Source of the DNA: Gordionus sp. m RMFG-2023
Lineage: Eukaryota > Nematomorpha > Gordioida > Chordodea > Parachordodidae
Length of the DNA: 64,000 nucleotides
Assembly: GCF_954871325.1 (NCBI RefSeq)
Contig: NC_088778.1
Coordinates: 5,861,743 to 5,925,742, forward strand
Direction: 5' to 3'
Shown piece by piece: positions 25,401-34,570 of the stretch (the first letter of the stretch is position 1; each line of letters begins with the position of its first letter). The notes under the pieces were generated by a model. The model searched no databases, was not told the DNA's origin, and saw only the letters and a list, made by a program, of their open reading frames with translations. A program made the translations under genes and the position numbers.

Positions 25401-26258
25401 ATACTTATAATTATAATAAAATTTCATAGTTAATTTTCTCTAAAAAACCGTACAAATTGTCACCACAGAGCACACAAGTTCAAACCAATGAACGTTTTAC
25501 TTTGCTCAGATAAATTTATAAAATAAAATAGTAGTTTATTTTTATTTTTCGATATAAATTTTAATAGTTTTATGAAACTATTTTTTTTTTAAATTAGGCA
25601 TTAAAAAATTATCCTACCAAGAACAAGATTGCTACATCTTCTATTTCCAGTATGACTGATGATCAACTGTTCTATCTTGCTTATGCCCAAGTTTATAATT
25701 AATAATTTGCTATGAATAAAATTGAAATTTAAAATACTAATAAGGCTTATTGTTCTATAGAGACACCCGAGGCGCTATATTTACAAATTAAGACCGATTT
25801 TCACAGCCCAAACAAATACAGGTTATTTATATATTTAAAATACATAGTATATAAATGAATTATTCTTATTTTGAATTCTTTCTAAACCTAAACTTATATG
25901 TCCTCTACAATTAACGAAACGTACTATAAAAAAAAGCATGCTTTATTAGTGTCCTGATAGACATTTTTTTTAAATTTAATAAATTCCTTAAACTGTACCA
26001 AGCACAATTGTTTTAGACCTAGCTATAATCGATTTCTTAACGTTGCGTTTAAAACGCTTTCAATAAACTCAACTTAACTAGCAAAATACACGACTGTAAT
26101 ATAACTTCCTTATTGATTTAAAATTATAATTATCATATTTATTATATTGAATGCACAGAATAATCGGAGTTGTATCGAACCTAAAAGAGTTTTCAGAAGC
26201 GTATAACTGTCCAGCCAATTCAAACATGAATCCCATTAAAAAATGTACTTTATGGTAG
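13390..26258 (+). CDS. Secreted M13 (neprilysin/ECE-like) zinc metallopeptidase, copy A, 18 exons
   Basis: Predicted 757-residue peptidase that should cleave extracellular oligopeptides. Exons: 13390-13489, 14919-15110, 15688-15891, 16864-17255, 17951-18040, 18522-18670, 18972-19197, 19258-19356, 19844-19921, 20553-20656, 23839-23897, 23975-24026, 24070-24137, 24328-24452, 24741-24806, 25598-25690, 25745-25821, 26159-26258. All donors are GT and acceptors AG, and phases join without a stop. Landmarks: [13 protein letters not shown] (53-65), NAYY substrate-binding motif (554-557), zinc motif HEITH (595-599), GDNIAD (654-659), His719 and Arg725 (equivalent to neprilysin His711 and Arg717, same spacing), terminal CTLW. 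NAYY-to-HEITH spacing of 41 equals that of neprilysin. The third zinc ligand is Asp655 where the family has Glu. Exon 4 encodes an Asp/Glu/Gln-rich insertion. No transmembrane anchor other than the leader is seen. The exon model is my inference from splice sites and homology with copy B. Confidence 0.93.
16864..17255 (+). CDS. Exon 4 of M13 copy A, with polar insertion
   Basis: This continues the N-terminal M13 domain ([19 protein letters not shown], then [11 protein letters not shown], the counterpart of the family's G-L-x-L-P-x-x-x-Y segment). About 35 residues rich in Asp, Glu, Gln and Ser follow before LEFESDMAK, the usual helix of this domain. The insertion is longer than in typical family members and is where copies A and B differ most: four codons' length difference and many substitutions. 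The acceptor after 'aaaaag' at 16863 and the donor 'ctaag|gtaaa' at 17255 give phase 1 to phase 0. Confidence 0.88.
21491..21940. mobile_element. MITE with CAACTAGAGG inverted ends in intron 10
   Basis: The left end is CAACTAGAGGGCTGCAATGG followed by gcggtttttagcc. The right end, inverted, is CAACTAGAGGTTTGTATTGG followed by gcggctttttaacc. The interior carries Cys/Gly-codon-free, C-rich and G-rich tracts ('cccgcc', 'gggtgggcg') but no coding sequence. A diverged counterpart sits at the same place in copy B (starting 57237), so it inserted before the segmental duplication. No clear target duplication remains. The termini suggest hAT or a related superfamily. Confidence 0.7.
22495..22860. repeat. 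Dispersed repeat in intron 10 of copy A, related to intron 15 DNA
   Basis: 'ttagagttnaatactttag', then 'ataagaaccccg', then a region with 'attgagcnaaagcrttnaa' recur in the same order in intron 15 of both copies (24890-25320 and 58860-59310). The right ends of those copies (GAACCCCGGTCTCC then CCTA) resemble the right end of the TA-flanked element at 26396-27290. This copy is absent from intron 10 of copy B. Confidence 0.5.
23673..23699. repeat. (CTTT)n microsatellite
   Basis: About 6.5 perfect CTTT units inside intron 10 of copy A; not present in the corresponding intron of copy B. Confidence 0.95.
23839..24806 (+). CDS. Exons 11-15 of M13 copy A: catalytic core
   Basis: Exon 11 (23839-23897) encodes [20 protein letters not shown], with the NAYY motif that binds the substrate backbone. 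Exon 12 (23975-24026) encodes [11 protein letters not shown], where most relatives have FPAGIL. Exon 13 (24070-24137) encodes [19 protein letters not shown] with the HExxH zinc ligands and catalytic Glu. Exon 14 (24328-24452) encodes the following helix with NLWWT. Exon 15 (24741-24806) encodes [10 protein letters not shown]; the first Asp replaces the Glu zinc ligand, and the second Asp, which orients a zinc-binding His in neprilysin, is kept. Phases 2/1, 1/2, 2/1, 1/0 and 0/0 agree throughout. Confidence 0.93.
24890..25320. repeat. Dispersed repeat in intron 15 of copy A
   Basis: This matches 58860-59310 in copy B and partly 22495-22860. It contains 'ggctcataagaaccccggtctcc' in part ('aagaaccccggtctcc'), the same right-end motif as TA-flanked elements here, but no matching left end, so it seems truncated. 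Because copy B has it at the same site, it predates the segmental duplication. Confidence 0.5.
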
Positions 26259-26395
26259 TTTTTAGAAAATTTTTTTTTGGGGGGAAAAAGAATACAAGAA
26301 GAACAAATCAAAAAAAAAGCGAAATAATTCATTTCTATAATATTCTAGAATTTATATTCATTCAAATTAATTCTCTCATTTATTACTTTTATATA

Positions 26396-27290
26396 GGGTA
26401 AAACCGGAGTTATGGCGAACCCTAAAAAGCAAACCTTAATAAAATTAAACAAAAAATATATCATTTTGTTCAGCTCTATTAGTTTGATGGTAGGTTTAAA
26501 TTTTAAAAATACAGATCTATTACCTTTTTCGAAATTTTATCTTTTCTGGAATTTTTTTTTGGAAACTAGTGAACCCTATTCGGGAACGAACTAGCCTTTG
26601 CTCGGGGTTATTATAAGCTCTGCTTAATTTTTCATTAGAACTTATTTAATGATTTTAAGCATAAAAGTAATACATATAATCATTTATAAACAAAAAAAAT
26701 GGGATTATTATTCACAATTTTTGCAAATAAAAAAAGGATAAAAATTATAACATCTTCCATGTGATCAATAAATATATTTACGACATTGAAACCAGTCTTG
26801 ATTGTTATGATGCTTGTAATACATCTTTTTTTTGCACACTTAACATGTTTTTCTTATTAATAATATTTTTTGATTTTTTTTTCTTTTATTTGATCTCTCC
26901 AATGGTCTTTTTTTCCATGTTAAAATTTATAAAAAAAATGGAGAAAAAGGCTCGTTCTAACTTCATAAAAATATCCCCACATATTTTGATTCAATTCTGA
27001 TCGGGTACATTGATATTCTATAAAAATAGAATTTTTTTTCTTTTATATAAGATGGTTTTTGGGTGGTAAAAAAATGTATAGTTTAAAAAAGTTACTTTGC
27101 AGGTAAGAATCATCTAATGCCGTATAAAAATTCTTCAAGCTGTCAGATAGAAATATAAATTATAGCCGCATATGCATTATATAATTATATAGTTTTGGTT
27201 AAAAAAAAGTTAACCCTTAGAGTTTAATACTCTAGAAAATAAAGCCACATCTCGCTATAACCCTGGGTTCATTATATCACCGGCCTCCCC
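26396..27290. mobile_element. TA-flanked element, 895 bp, 3' of gene A
   Basis: The left end is GGGTAAAACCGGAGTTATGG and the right end, inverted, is GGGGAGGCCGGTGATATAAT; both then reach 'gaaccc'. TA borders both sides (26394-26395 and 27291-27292), suggesting Tc1/mariner-like integration. It starts 137 bp after the stop codon of M13 copy A. Copy B lacks it: similarity resumes on both sides without it. Open frames inside (26412-26594 and 26761-27000) have no recognisable domain. Confidence 0.6.
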
Positions 27291-28299
27291 TACTCTCTAT
27301 ACTGTATGTTACCAATTTGAATTATATTAATCTGGGTGATATTAGAAATGAACCATTTATTTATAATAAATTTTTATATATATTAGATCTGTAATGATAT
27401 ATATATTAAAATTAGACATGATATTGTTTGTAACTATTAAAAGAGATAACTATAAAATAAATAAATTTTCTGGCATAAAAAGGTTAGAAAATAATATTTT
27501 TAAAAAATTTTCTGGAAAGACTTTGAAATAAACGAAATAGAGGAAAACGAAATTAGTCGAAAACGTAATTACCAAATTACTTCCAATTAATACAAGATAT
27601 CGTCTGCTGAGTATTGTAGTGTTTTATTTTTTGTATCCATTCTTAATAACATTTTAATAAAATAAGATTTCTTGAATGTTAAAGATCACATTATAGTATT
27701 CTAAATTATCCTCCAATCAAAATGCAATTTACGAAAATGTAGATATAGAAAAATATAATAATCCACCGGTAATATATTATGGGCTAATGTAGAATTTCAA
27801 ATCATTCGATTTATTATTATAATAGGCCTTACCACGGACTGCTTAGTAAGCCCAAAAAAGTAAACAAAATTGGGCAGCTATTGATTAACCTTTTATATAA
27901 TTTAAGAAATCGTCCGGGCTTATATATTTTTTTATTTCTGCATTTAGAATGGTCAAAAATATTAAGATGGCAAGCACTTGCACTTTACACGCAATTATTT
28001 AATACTAGCAGATAGCAGGTCGCGGAAGACGGGTGAATCACAATTTTTCCTTTTATTTGGGATAATGATGTATAGCATTGAATGGTTTCTATACTATATC
28101 GGCGTAATTTTTTCTTTATATACAAAAAATATTTGTGGTTTAGGAGTAGTTGAGGCGGTGTGAGTCAGATATATACCTTAATTTTGATAAGAGATGATTC
28201 TGAACTAAAATCTCAGAATTGTCAAATTTCTTCATAAATCATAGAGTAAAAGAGAAAATTGTGATTCATATATCATTCTTGGAGATCGACTTGTCATAA

Positions 28300-29500
28300 T
28301 ATAATATACATTCTAAAAAACAAATTTATAAAATAATATCCAAAATGAATAAAATTATAAAATAATATATAATGTAAAACAAACAAAATTGTAAATGATA
28401 TACCATATCAAATGAACTTAATCGTAAAATAATATAATTCTAAAATATACAAAAAATTATAAATTAATATACAATATTAAAAAAACAAAATTATTAACTA
28501 TACAAACCAAAATGAACCAAAATTTTAAAATAATATAAACTTCAAATGACAAATATGAAAAAAGAGTGTTTAAAAATAATATACAATCTAAATGAAACCA
28601 AAATTATATATATTCTTACACAAAAAAATTATTAATTAACATACAATATTAAAAAAACATTATAAACTATACACACCAAAATGCCCCAAAATTATAAAAT
28701 AATGTAAATTTCAAATGACAAATATGAAAAAAAGAGATTGTTTAAAAATAATATACAATCTAAATGAACACAAAATTGTAAAATAAATTAATAAATAATC
28801 TAAAATGAACGAAATTGGAGACATTGTATAATCTAAAATAAATAAAATTGTAAAATAATATATAATAGTGTTGTTAAACGCTTATTTTGAGCCGATTTTT
28901 AAAAACGGCTAACTCAATATTTTGGCCTGAAGAATATAGCCTAAACCTTGAGATTTTACTAATAGATGTCCAAACCTTTGTTCCTTCTACAAACAAAATC
29001 GTCAGGCTTGCGTTATATTATTCTGGATGAAATAGTGAGTTAGCCGTTTTTAAAAATAGGCTTAAAACGAGCCGTTAAACAACACTAATATATAATATTG
29101 AATTAACAAAATTACAAAATAATATACATTATTAAGTAAATAAAATTGTAAAATGATATAAAATCCAAAATGAATAAGTAAAATTATATACAATCTAAAA
29201 TGAACACAAAATTGTAAAGTAATATATAATCTCAAATTAACTTAATCGTAAAATAAAATAAACAAAAAATTATAACATAAAATATTTTAAAAAACAAAAT
29301 TATAAACTATACAAACCAAAATGACCCAAAATTATAAAATAATATAAATTTCAAATGACAAAATTGTAAAAAGAGATTGTTTAAAAATAATATACAATCT
29401 AAATGAAACCAAAATGTTAAATAATATACAATATAAAATAAACAAAAATAAAATAATATGAACCTAAAATGAACACAAAATTGTAAAATATACAATCTCT
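28300..29500. repeat. AT-only minisatellite, about 33-37-bp units (unit A end)
   Basis: Degenerate tandem units follow the pattern 'aaaatgaacaaaattgtaa' then 'aataatatacaatct', repeated more than 25 times and interrupted by the MITE at 28866-29087. The same minisatellite is found at the end of unit B (61735-62300). It has no coding potential; the minus-strand open frame 29307-29495 is a by-product of the repeat. Confidence 0.88.
28866..29087. mobile_element. hAT-type MITE (TAGTGTTGTT family) inside the minisatellite
   Basis: Ends are TAGTGTTGTTAAAC and GTTAAACAACACTA. A perfect 8-bp target duplication ATATATAA flanks it (28858-28865 and 29088-29095). It is very similar to 621-837, with the same internal 'ccaaacctttgttccttct'. 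It is absent at the corresponding place in unit B. Confidence 0.9.
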
Positions 29501-29509
29501 TTTAATTTC

Positions 29510-31277
29510 ATACAAATATAAATACTTCATTTATTTATAAATTAAATTTTAATTGTAAATCAACGATTTATTAATTTGAAATATGAACTTTTTGACCTGA
29601 ATTAGCAAAAAATTAATATCCAATTTCATCCGATTGATAATGGACTAAAATTTAAATACCACTATTTCGACTAGGTAATTTTAATTTAGCTATTATGCCA
29701 CAATAAATTTTACAGGTAATCTGTTATAAGATCAACCTACTATCCTAAATGTAATTTCACCATCTTGTATAGTTAAATTTTTAGAATCACCAGCATAATA
29801 AATAATGTAAGCTTAAATATAATTTCCACTCAATTAAAAATAAAAATAATAAATGGAGCGATTTCATCCTCCGGCAATGTCATTCTCCAATTAAAAGTAT
29901 TGAAATAATTATATTTATCCTAAATGTATCTATTTTCCCTTCTAATTACTTGTCCATTTATTTTATCATCAAGTTGTAATTATGTAATGAGGTATACTAT
30001 CATATTAAATAAATATGAACAAAAGTAGGTTGAGCCAATGTTCGTCTTAATATATTATTAATTCTGATTCGCCTGACGATATATTATTTTCATATTAGAA
30101 ATTTATAAATAATAAATAAATTAGGGTAATAAAAAATTATTAGTGGTACTATAAAAATCGATTAGTAAAAAGTGATCGTCAAAATATTTGCATTTAAAAT
30201 ACTTTTATCCAAAGATTTTGTGGATAATTAATTTTATTCTTAATACATTTCTTTAAAACTTATTTGTATTCATATTGTAAATATAATCTAATATGAATAT
30301 AAAATAATATACATTGTTTAAACAAAATTGTATATCCTCTCAAAGACTGGACTTCCACCCAATACCAACGTTAAAATTTATCGATATTCATTTAAATCTA
30401 TAATATATTCTAATAATAAAATCAATAGATGGCGTCATTTAGAAAAAGTCACTGTTAGAAAACTTTTTTAGTGTTAAGGTAGTTTAGAGTAATCATGAGA
30501 GTTTTCCTTCTTATATTAGTTTAATTATATTATATGAAATCTCAAGTAACTAATTAAGTAAGAAAAACAAAATCAAACAATTTCAACTTTGGTTTCCTTG
30601 ATAGAATCTGGGTTATAATTTATATGTCTTCACCATACAAAGCATTGTCCTCATTAACTAATATTTATTCTCGATATTCGTTGGCAACCTAAAATAGATA
30701 AATTATATATAACTTGAAAATTTAAGTTACCGCATTTTTCTCCGCATAATCTTTTCTAATAATTATTTCATCTGGTCACCAGATTGGTTTATATTAATAA
30801 CCAATTCAAGTTCAAAATTTATATTCATATCATATTTACTTTGCATAAACTTTTTTCATAAATTTTAGGATAAATAGTAATAATGATTACGCCAGTAATT
30901 TTGAGATAATGATTGTTAAGCTTCTGATATATATATTATTTTAATCAAATATTGTATTTTTTAACAATATGATATCATCAACATAATATTTTACACAACA
31001 GAAACCTATATAATTGAACATCTGTGTATTATGAAAACCCTTATAAGAACTTTAATTTGTGGCATTTGTTGGCCATCATCATACGAGATGCTAGTATAAT
31101 CAGATTTTAAAAAGAAACAACTATATATTTAACCTAATTTTTTTTATTAAATTAAAGTAAATCAACCAATATTTTAAGTCTATAAAACTTGAACGATGAA
31201 CATGATAGAAATGAAAAATGCATCTTACATAAAAATATTTTCAAGTTAGGAAACACATTTTAATTAGTAACTTATCT
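29510..31277. other. Gene-free spacer after unit A
   Basis: AT-rich, no complete gene. A minus-strand stretch near 29750-29830 reads as protein-like for about 20 residues but is bounded by stops and has no splice context I can support, so it is not annotated. No terminal repeats were recognised. Confidence 0.4.
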
Positions 31278-31285
31278 TGTCATAT

Positions 31286-32844
31286 CATAGGCGTAGCCAG
31301 GATTTTCCTAATGGGGGGGGGGGGGGGTAATTAGAAAATTTTGGTCTTCGCTCCCAGACCCCATTTTGGGTTGGCCTTTGACCTGGTTTCCCTAGTCTAT
31401 ATATAGTCATAAAACATTTCAACTAGATGGGGGGAATATAAACGATTAGTCCAAATCATAAGAATTTTCTCTTAAATATTATGAGAGCTAGATAAGTAAT
31501 CGAGAATTATTGTGAGATATTAAATTTCTAGATTATCTTCCATTTTAAATGATATAAAAGCGACTAGACAGCTAACCATTGTTGCTAATCTAAATTATGC
31601 AATCAAATGCTCTCAGCATCAGAAGTAATAATCTTAAATTGCAAAGCCACACAAATAATATGCTGGTAGTCACAGCCATGGCACCCATGATATAAACTCA
31701 TATCAGTGTTTGATAAATTGATGAAATATAGCGCTAAAAATCTTTTGAAGAAATAATTATGCAAATATAAGGAAGCCATGAGTTATTAATACGGTTAGGA
31801 TGCCATGTTAGAAATGAGATTTAGTTACTAGAAAATAAGGACCAGAGGGATATGATGAAATATATTATTTTCACACCACCTCTAGTTGGTATATTATGTC
31901 TAAAAAAATAGTAGTTTGTAATAATATCAAAAATATACTTGTATTTATTAAAAATTTAACTCAAAACTGTTTTATAGCTTTCCTAAAAACACGTCAAAAA
32001 AAACATGGAAAAAAAGATATCTAATAAGGATTACATCCATTGCGGGATAAATAATATGATGATTAATTTTCAATAATATTTTTTTTATTCAAAATAAAAA
32101 GATGGCGGTAAAAAATTGAATGCAAATTGTTGCTAATATTTATTATCAAAAGCATTGATTAGTAAAATTTATTAAAATATTAAATGTAATATATTCTCTA
32201 ACTGTCTAATATGTCAGTAAGAGTGGCATTGTACCTAATATTTTGTAACCAATTTTATATAATAGAGGATTATCCACTATATGTCTAATTTATACTAGTT
32301 TGAACGTTGGAAATATTTTTAGGAACAGTCATGGTAATTAAATTTAAAAATAAAATAATATAGTTGATTAGTCATTTTGAAATCGGTTAATTACAATTTT
32401 AAATTTAATTATAAATGATCATATTTAGTTTATTGGGTTATAAAATTATTTATAATAAAATCAATTAAGCTTTAACTGTTAAGGCTATTTTAAATTTTAC
32501 TTTTATTAAGAAAAATAAATTAAAGTTACTCACTGTCACTTTATAGAAAATTATATTTGATATATTATATTATTTAGTAATTTTATGGATCTATTAATAG
32601 TAATTATAACACACTTTACTTTTGTCTTAAAACTTAAATTTGGCTTATATTTCATTTCTTAAAAAAATATTTTGGTTTCACTTTTAAAATGCTTTTTTTC
32701 CAAAAAAGTATGAATTATAATCAATAGTTTAAATTTAAAAAAATTTTACTTTCTTTTTTTCAAATCATTGTTATGATAAATGCATACATTTTTGGAGGAC
32801 AGGAAAAAAGATTAAGGAGGCTCACCCCTCCGGCTACACCTATG
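31286..32844. mobile_element. hAT element, 1559 bp, with CATAGGCGTAGCCAGG end
   Basis: The left end is CATAGGCGTAGCCAGG followed shortly by a run of G; the right end, inverted, is CATAGGTGTAGCCGGAGGGG. Flanking 8-mers are tgtcatat (31278-31285) and tgtcataa (32845-32852), a target duplication with one change. 'YxTAGGCGTAGCCAGG then poly-G' is a well-known hAT terminus style. The interior is AT-rich, and I found no transposase domain, so it is non-autonomous or heavily decayed. Confidence 0.82.
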
Positions 32845-32954
32845 TGTCATAACATCATGATTGTAATATTTGAAGTAAGATCAAACAATATATTCACTGT
32901 AAAGCAGTAATACTATCATCTTTTCGAGGTTCTAAAAGAAATAAGCAAGAACGC

Positions 32955-33130
32955 TAACATGATGCAATGGCCATTGTGCTCAAATTTGGTAAACCTATTA
33001 CTTTTACATGCAATCCTAATTGGCGTGAAATTAAGGAAAATCTATTTCCAGGGCAAAGTCCTTCAGATAGACTTGATTTAATAGCCCGTGTTTTTAAATT
33101 AAAATTAAATGTATTGTTCGATATAAATAA
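32955..33130 (+). pseudogene. Helitron Rep-helicase relic, part 1 (Helitron-like N domain)
   Basis: The frame containing the ATG at 32967 encodes KFGKPITFTCNPNW, then IKENLFPGQSPSDRLDLIAR, then VFKLKLN. This is the highly conserved Helitron-like N-terminal block (family form: GKPDLFITFTCNPxWxEIxxxLxPGQxPxDRPDLxARVFxxKL). Two residues are missing between GKP and ITF, and the match stops near 33130, where a GC-rich block intervenes. Helitrons are rolling-circle DNA transposons; this copy is dead. Confidence 0.85.
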
Positions 33131-33134
33131 ACGG

Positions 33135-33764
33135 GTTTTTCTTCTATGACGGATGTGTGCAGACATATGATAAGATGATATTCTGAGCTAAGAAATGTCA
33201 CCCCGGTCACCGACAGGCTTGAACAGCCGGGTGCTAGGATACTTGTCCAATAAACCAAATAAGATGACCAGCTGAACTCGTGGGTCATTCAAGGATGATA
33301 ACGATTCTTGGCCAGCGCTGGGATAATGGTGGCCTCGGGAGCCGTTCAAGCACAATGTATCCAAGCTACAATGGACTTAATAACGATACTCCGGTGGGAG
33401 ATCTATCGGGATTGAACTCCAGTGTGGGAGATCAAGCTTACAATAGAATCTATAAGTACTCCGGTGTACTCCGGTGGGATATCTGTCGATATTGATGCTT
33501 TGAAGTGAGGAATACATGGGATATCTGTCGATATTGATGCTTTAAAGTGAAGAATACATGGGATATCTGTCGATATTGATACTTCAGTGTGAGACCAAGT
33601 TACAATGACCTCGATAGCGATACTCCGATGGGAGATCCAAATGGTATCGATAAAAAATATAAAAATAGATAGTATGAGTAATAAAGTGGAGATAGATTGA
33701 AGAAGCGGTGAAAGCTAAAAGGAAAAAAAAGATTTAACAAATAAAAAATAATTTATTTGGTATA
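33135..33764. repeat. GC-rich inserted block within the Helitron, with 42-bp tandem repeats
   Basis: Base composition changes sharply from the surrounding AT-rich DNA. Units of 42 bp starting 'gggatatctgtcgatattga' occur at 33476-33517, 33518-33559 and, partly, 33560-33593. A second motif, 'gatactccgrtgggagatc', occurs near 33384 and 33618. The block ends in an A-rich tail (33715-33760), and Helitron coding similarity resumes immediately after. The A-rich tail suggests a retroposed insert (SINE-like), but I see no convincing Pol III promoter and no second copy in the window. The class is unresolved. Confidence 0.55.
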
Positions 33765-34330
33765 TCTATGGCTTTTATATATACAATCGAGTTCAAAAAC
33801 AAAATTTGCCTCATGCCCATATATTTATTATTTTAAACGATGATAGTAAAATTGAAACACATCAAGCTATAGATAAATTTGTTTATGCCCAAATGCCAGA
33901 TAAAATTCTCGAACCTAAATTTTTCAGATTGTCACCCATTTTATGAAACATAATCCTTGCCGGATATTTAACCCCAAATCGCTTTGCATGGAAAATGGCA
34001 TATGTATCAAAAAGTTTCCTAAGGATTTCTAATTGGAAACAAGACTAAATATTGATGGATTTACATACTATAAAAGGCGAGATAGTGGCAATACAATTAT
34101 TTCTGGTAAATAATGGATAATCGTTATGTTATTCCATATAATCGATATCTAATGTTAAAATTTAATGCTCATATTAACGTCGAAATTTGTACATCCATTG
34201 GTAAAATATATCTTTAAGTGGGCTATGGCTGTACGATAAATGTTGCTACAAATATAGATATTACGAAATTAAATCACATTTAAATGCGCGATATGTGGAG
34301 TGCATATGAATTGATGTGGAAATTATTAGA
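33765..34330 (+). pseudogene. Helitron Rep-helicase relic, part 2
   Basis: Fragments in several frames follow the Helitron order: LPHAHI(F)I with ETHQAIDKFVYAQMPD, then KHNPC, then KKFPKDF, then [30 protein letters not shown] with VEICTS, then HLNARYV. The LPHAHI block is the Helitron/Rep family's conserved HxH region. Frame changes and stops are frequent (at least four frame breaks), so no product is expected. Similarity ends where a Helitron-terminus-like repeat begins at 34335. Confidence 0.8.
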
Positions 34331-34334
34331 AAAA

Positions 34335-34570
34335 TAGCTGATAGGCCGTCAAGAATGATTGGGAATCAGAATTTTCTCCTTTATTTAGATGGATGAATAA
34401 TAAATTTTACCTTTATTTGATGATAAATGAATAATAAATTTTCCTATCTTATGAGATGTGATTCAGAAATTTATATTTATTTAGATGAGTATTTATTCTA
34501 AAATTTTCCATTATTTTTGATAAAATATGTTTATGAAGTATATATTTAGTAATTGTACAATAAAAAATGT
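34335..34570 (-). mobile_element. Decayed Helitron-terminus repeat
   Basis: This shares 'agctgata..ccgtcaagaatga', then 'cctttattt', and later 'aagtatatatttagta' with 54884-55040, where the Helitron 3' hairpin is intact. Here the hairpin is degraded. It probably represents a non-autonomous Helitron inserted in opposite orientation into the older Helitron relic. Confidence 0.5.

Larger units (their letters stand above)
8850..29500 (+). repeat. Segmental tandem duplication, unit A
   Basis: Collinear similarity with 40930-62300 covers upstream DNA (for example 'attaaaaatttggcagcgtatt' in shorter form 'aatttggcagcgtatt' near 9030 and 41127), all 18 M13 exons, most introns, and downstream DNA ('gactgcttagtaagccc' near 27838 and 61268). 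Edges are approximate. Exons are far better conserved than introns. Unit-specific insertions in A are 9414-10299, 26396-27290, part of intron 10 (about 21960-23600), and 28866-29087. Confidence 0.9.

Noticed and set aside
26078-26332. 84-codon minus-strand open frame
   Set aside because: Antisense shadow of the terminal M13 exon (26159-26258), which encodes the conserved C-terminus on the plus strand.
28300-29500. CRISPR-like or satellite-RNA array
   Set aside because: Units vary in length and sequence, have no unique spacers, and the context is eukaryotic.
29690-29990. Protein-like minus-strand stretch in the spacer
   Set aside because: About 20 plausible residues bounded by stops, no splice sites I trust, no recognisable family.
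33094-33495. Short open frames on both strands in the GC-rich block
   Set aside because: High GC lowers stop frequency; no domain and internal tandem repeats. Treated as part of an inserted repeat.
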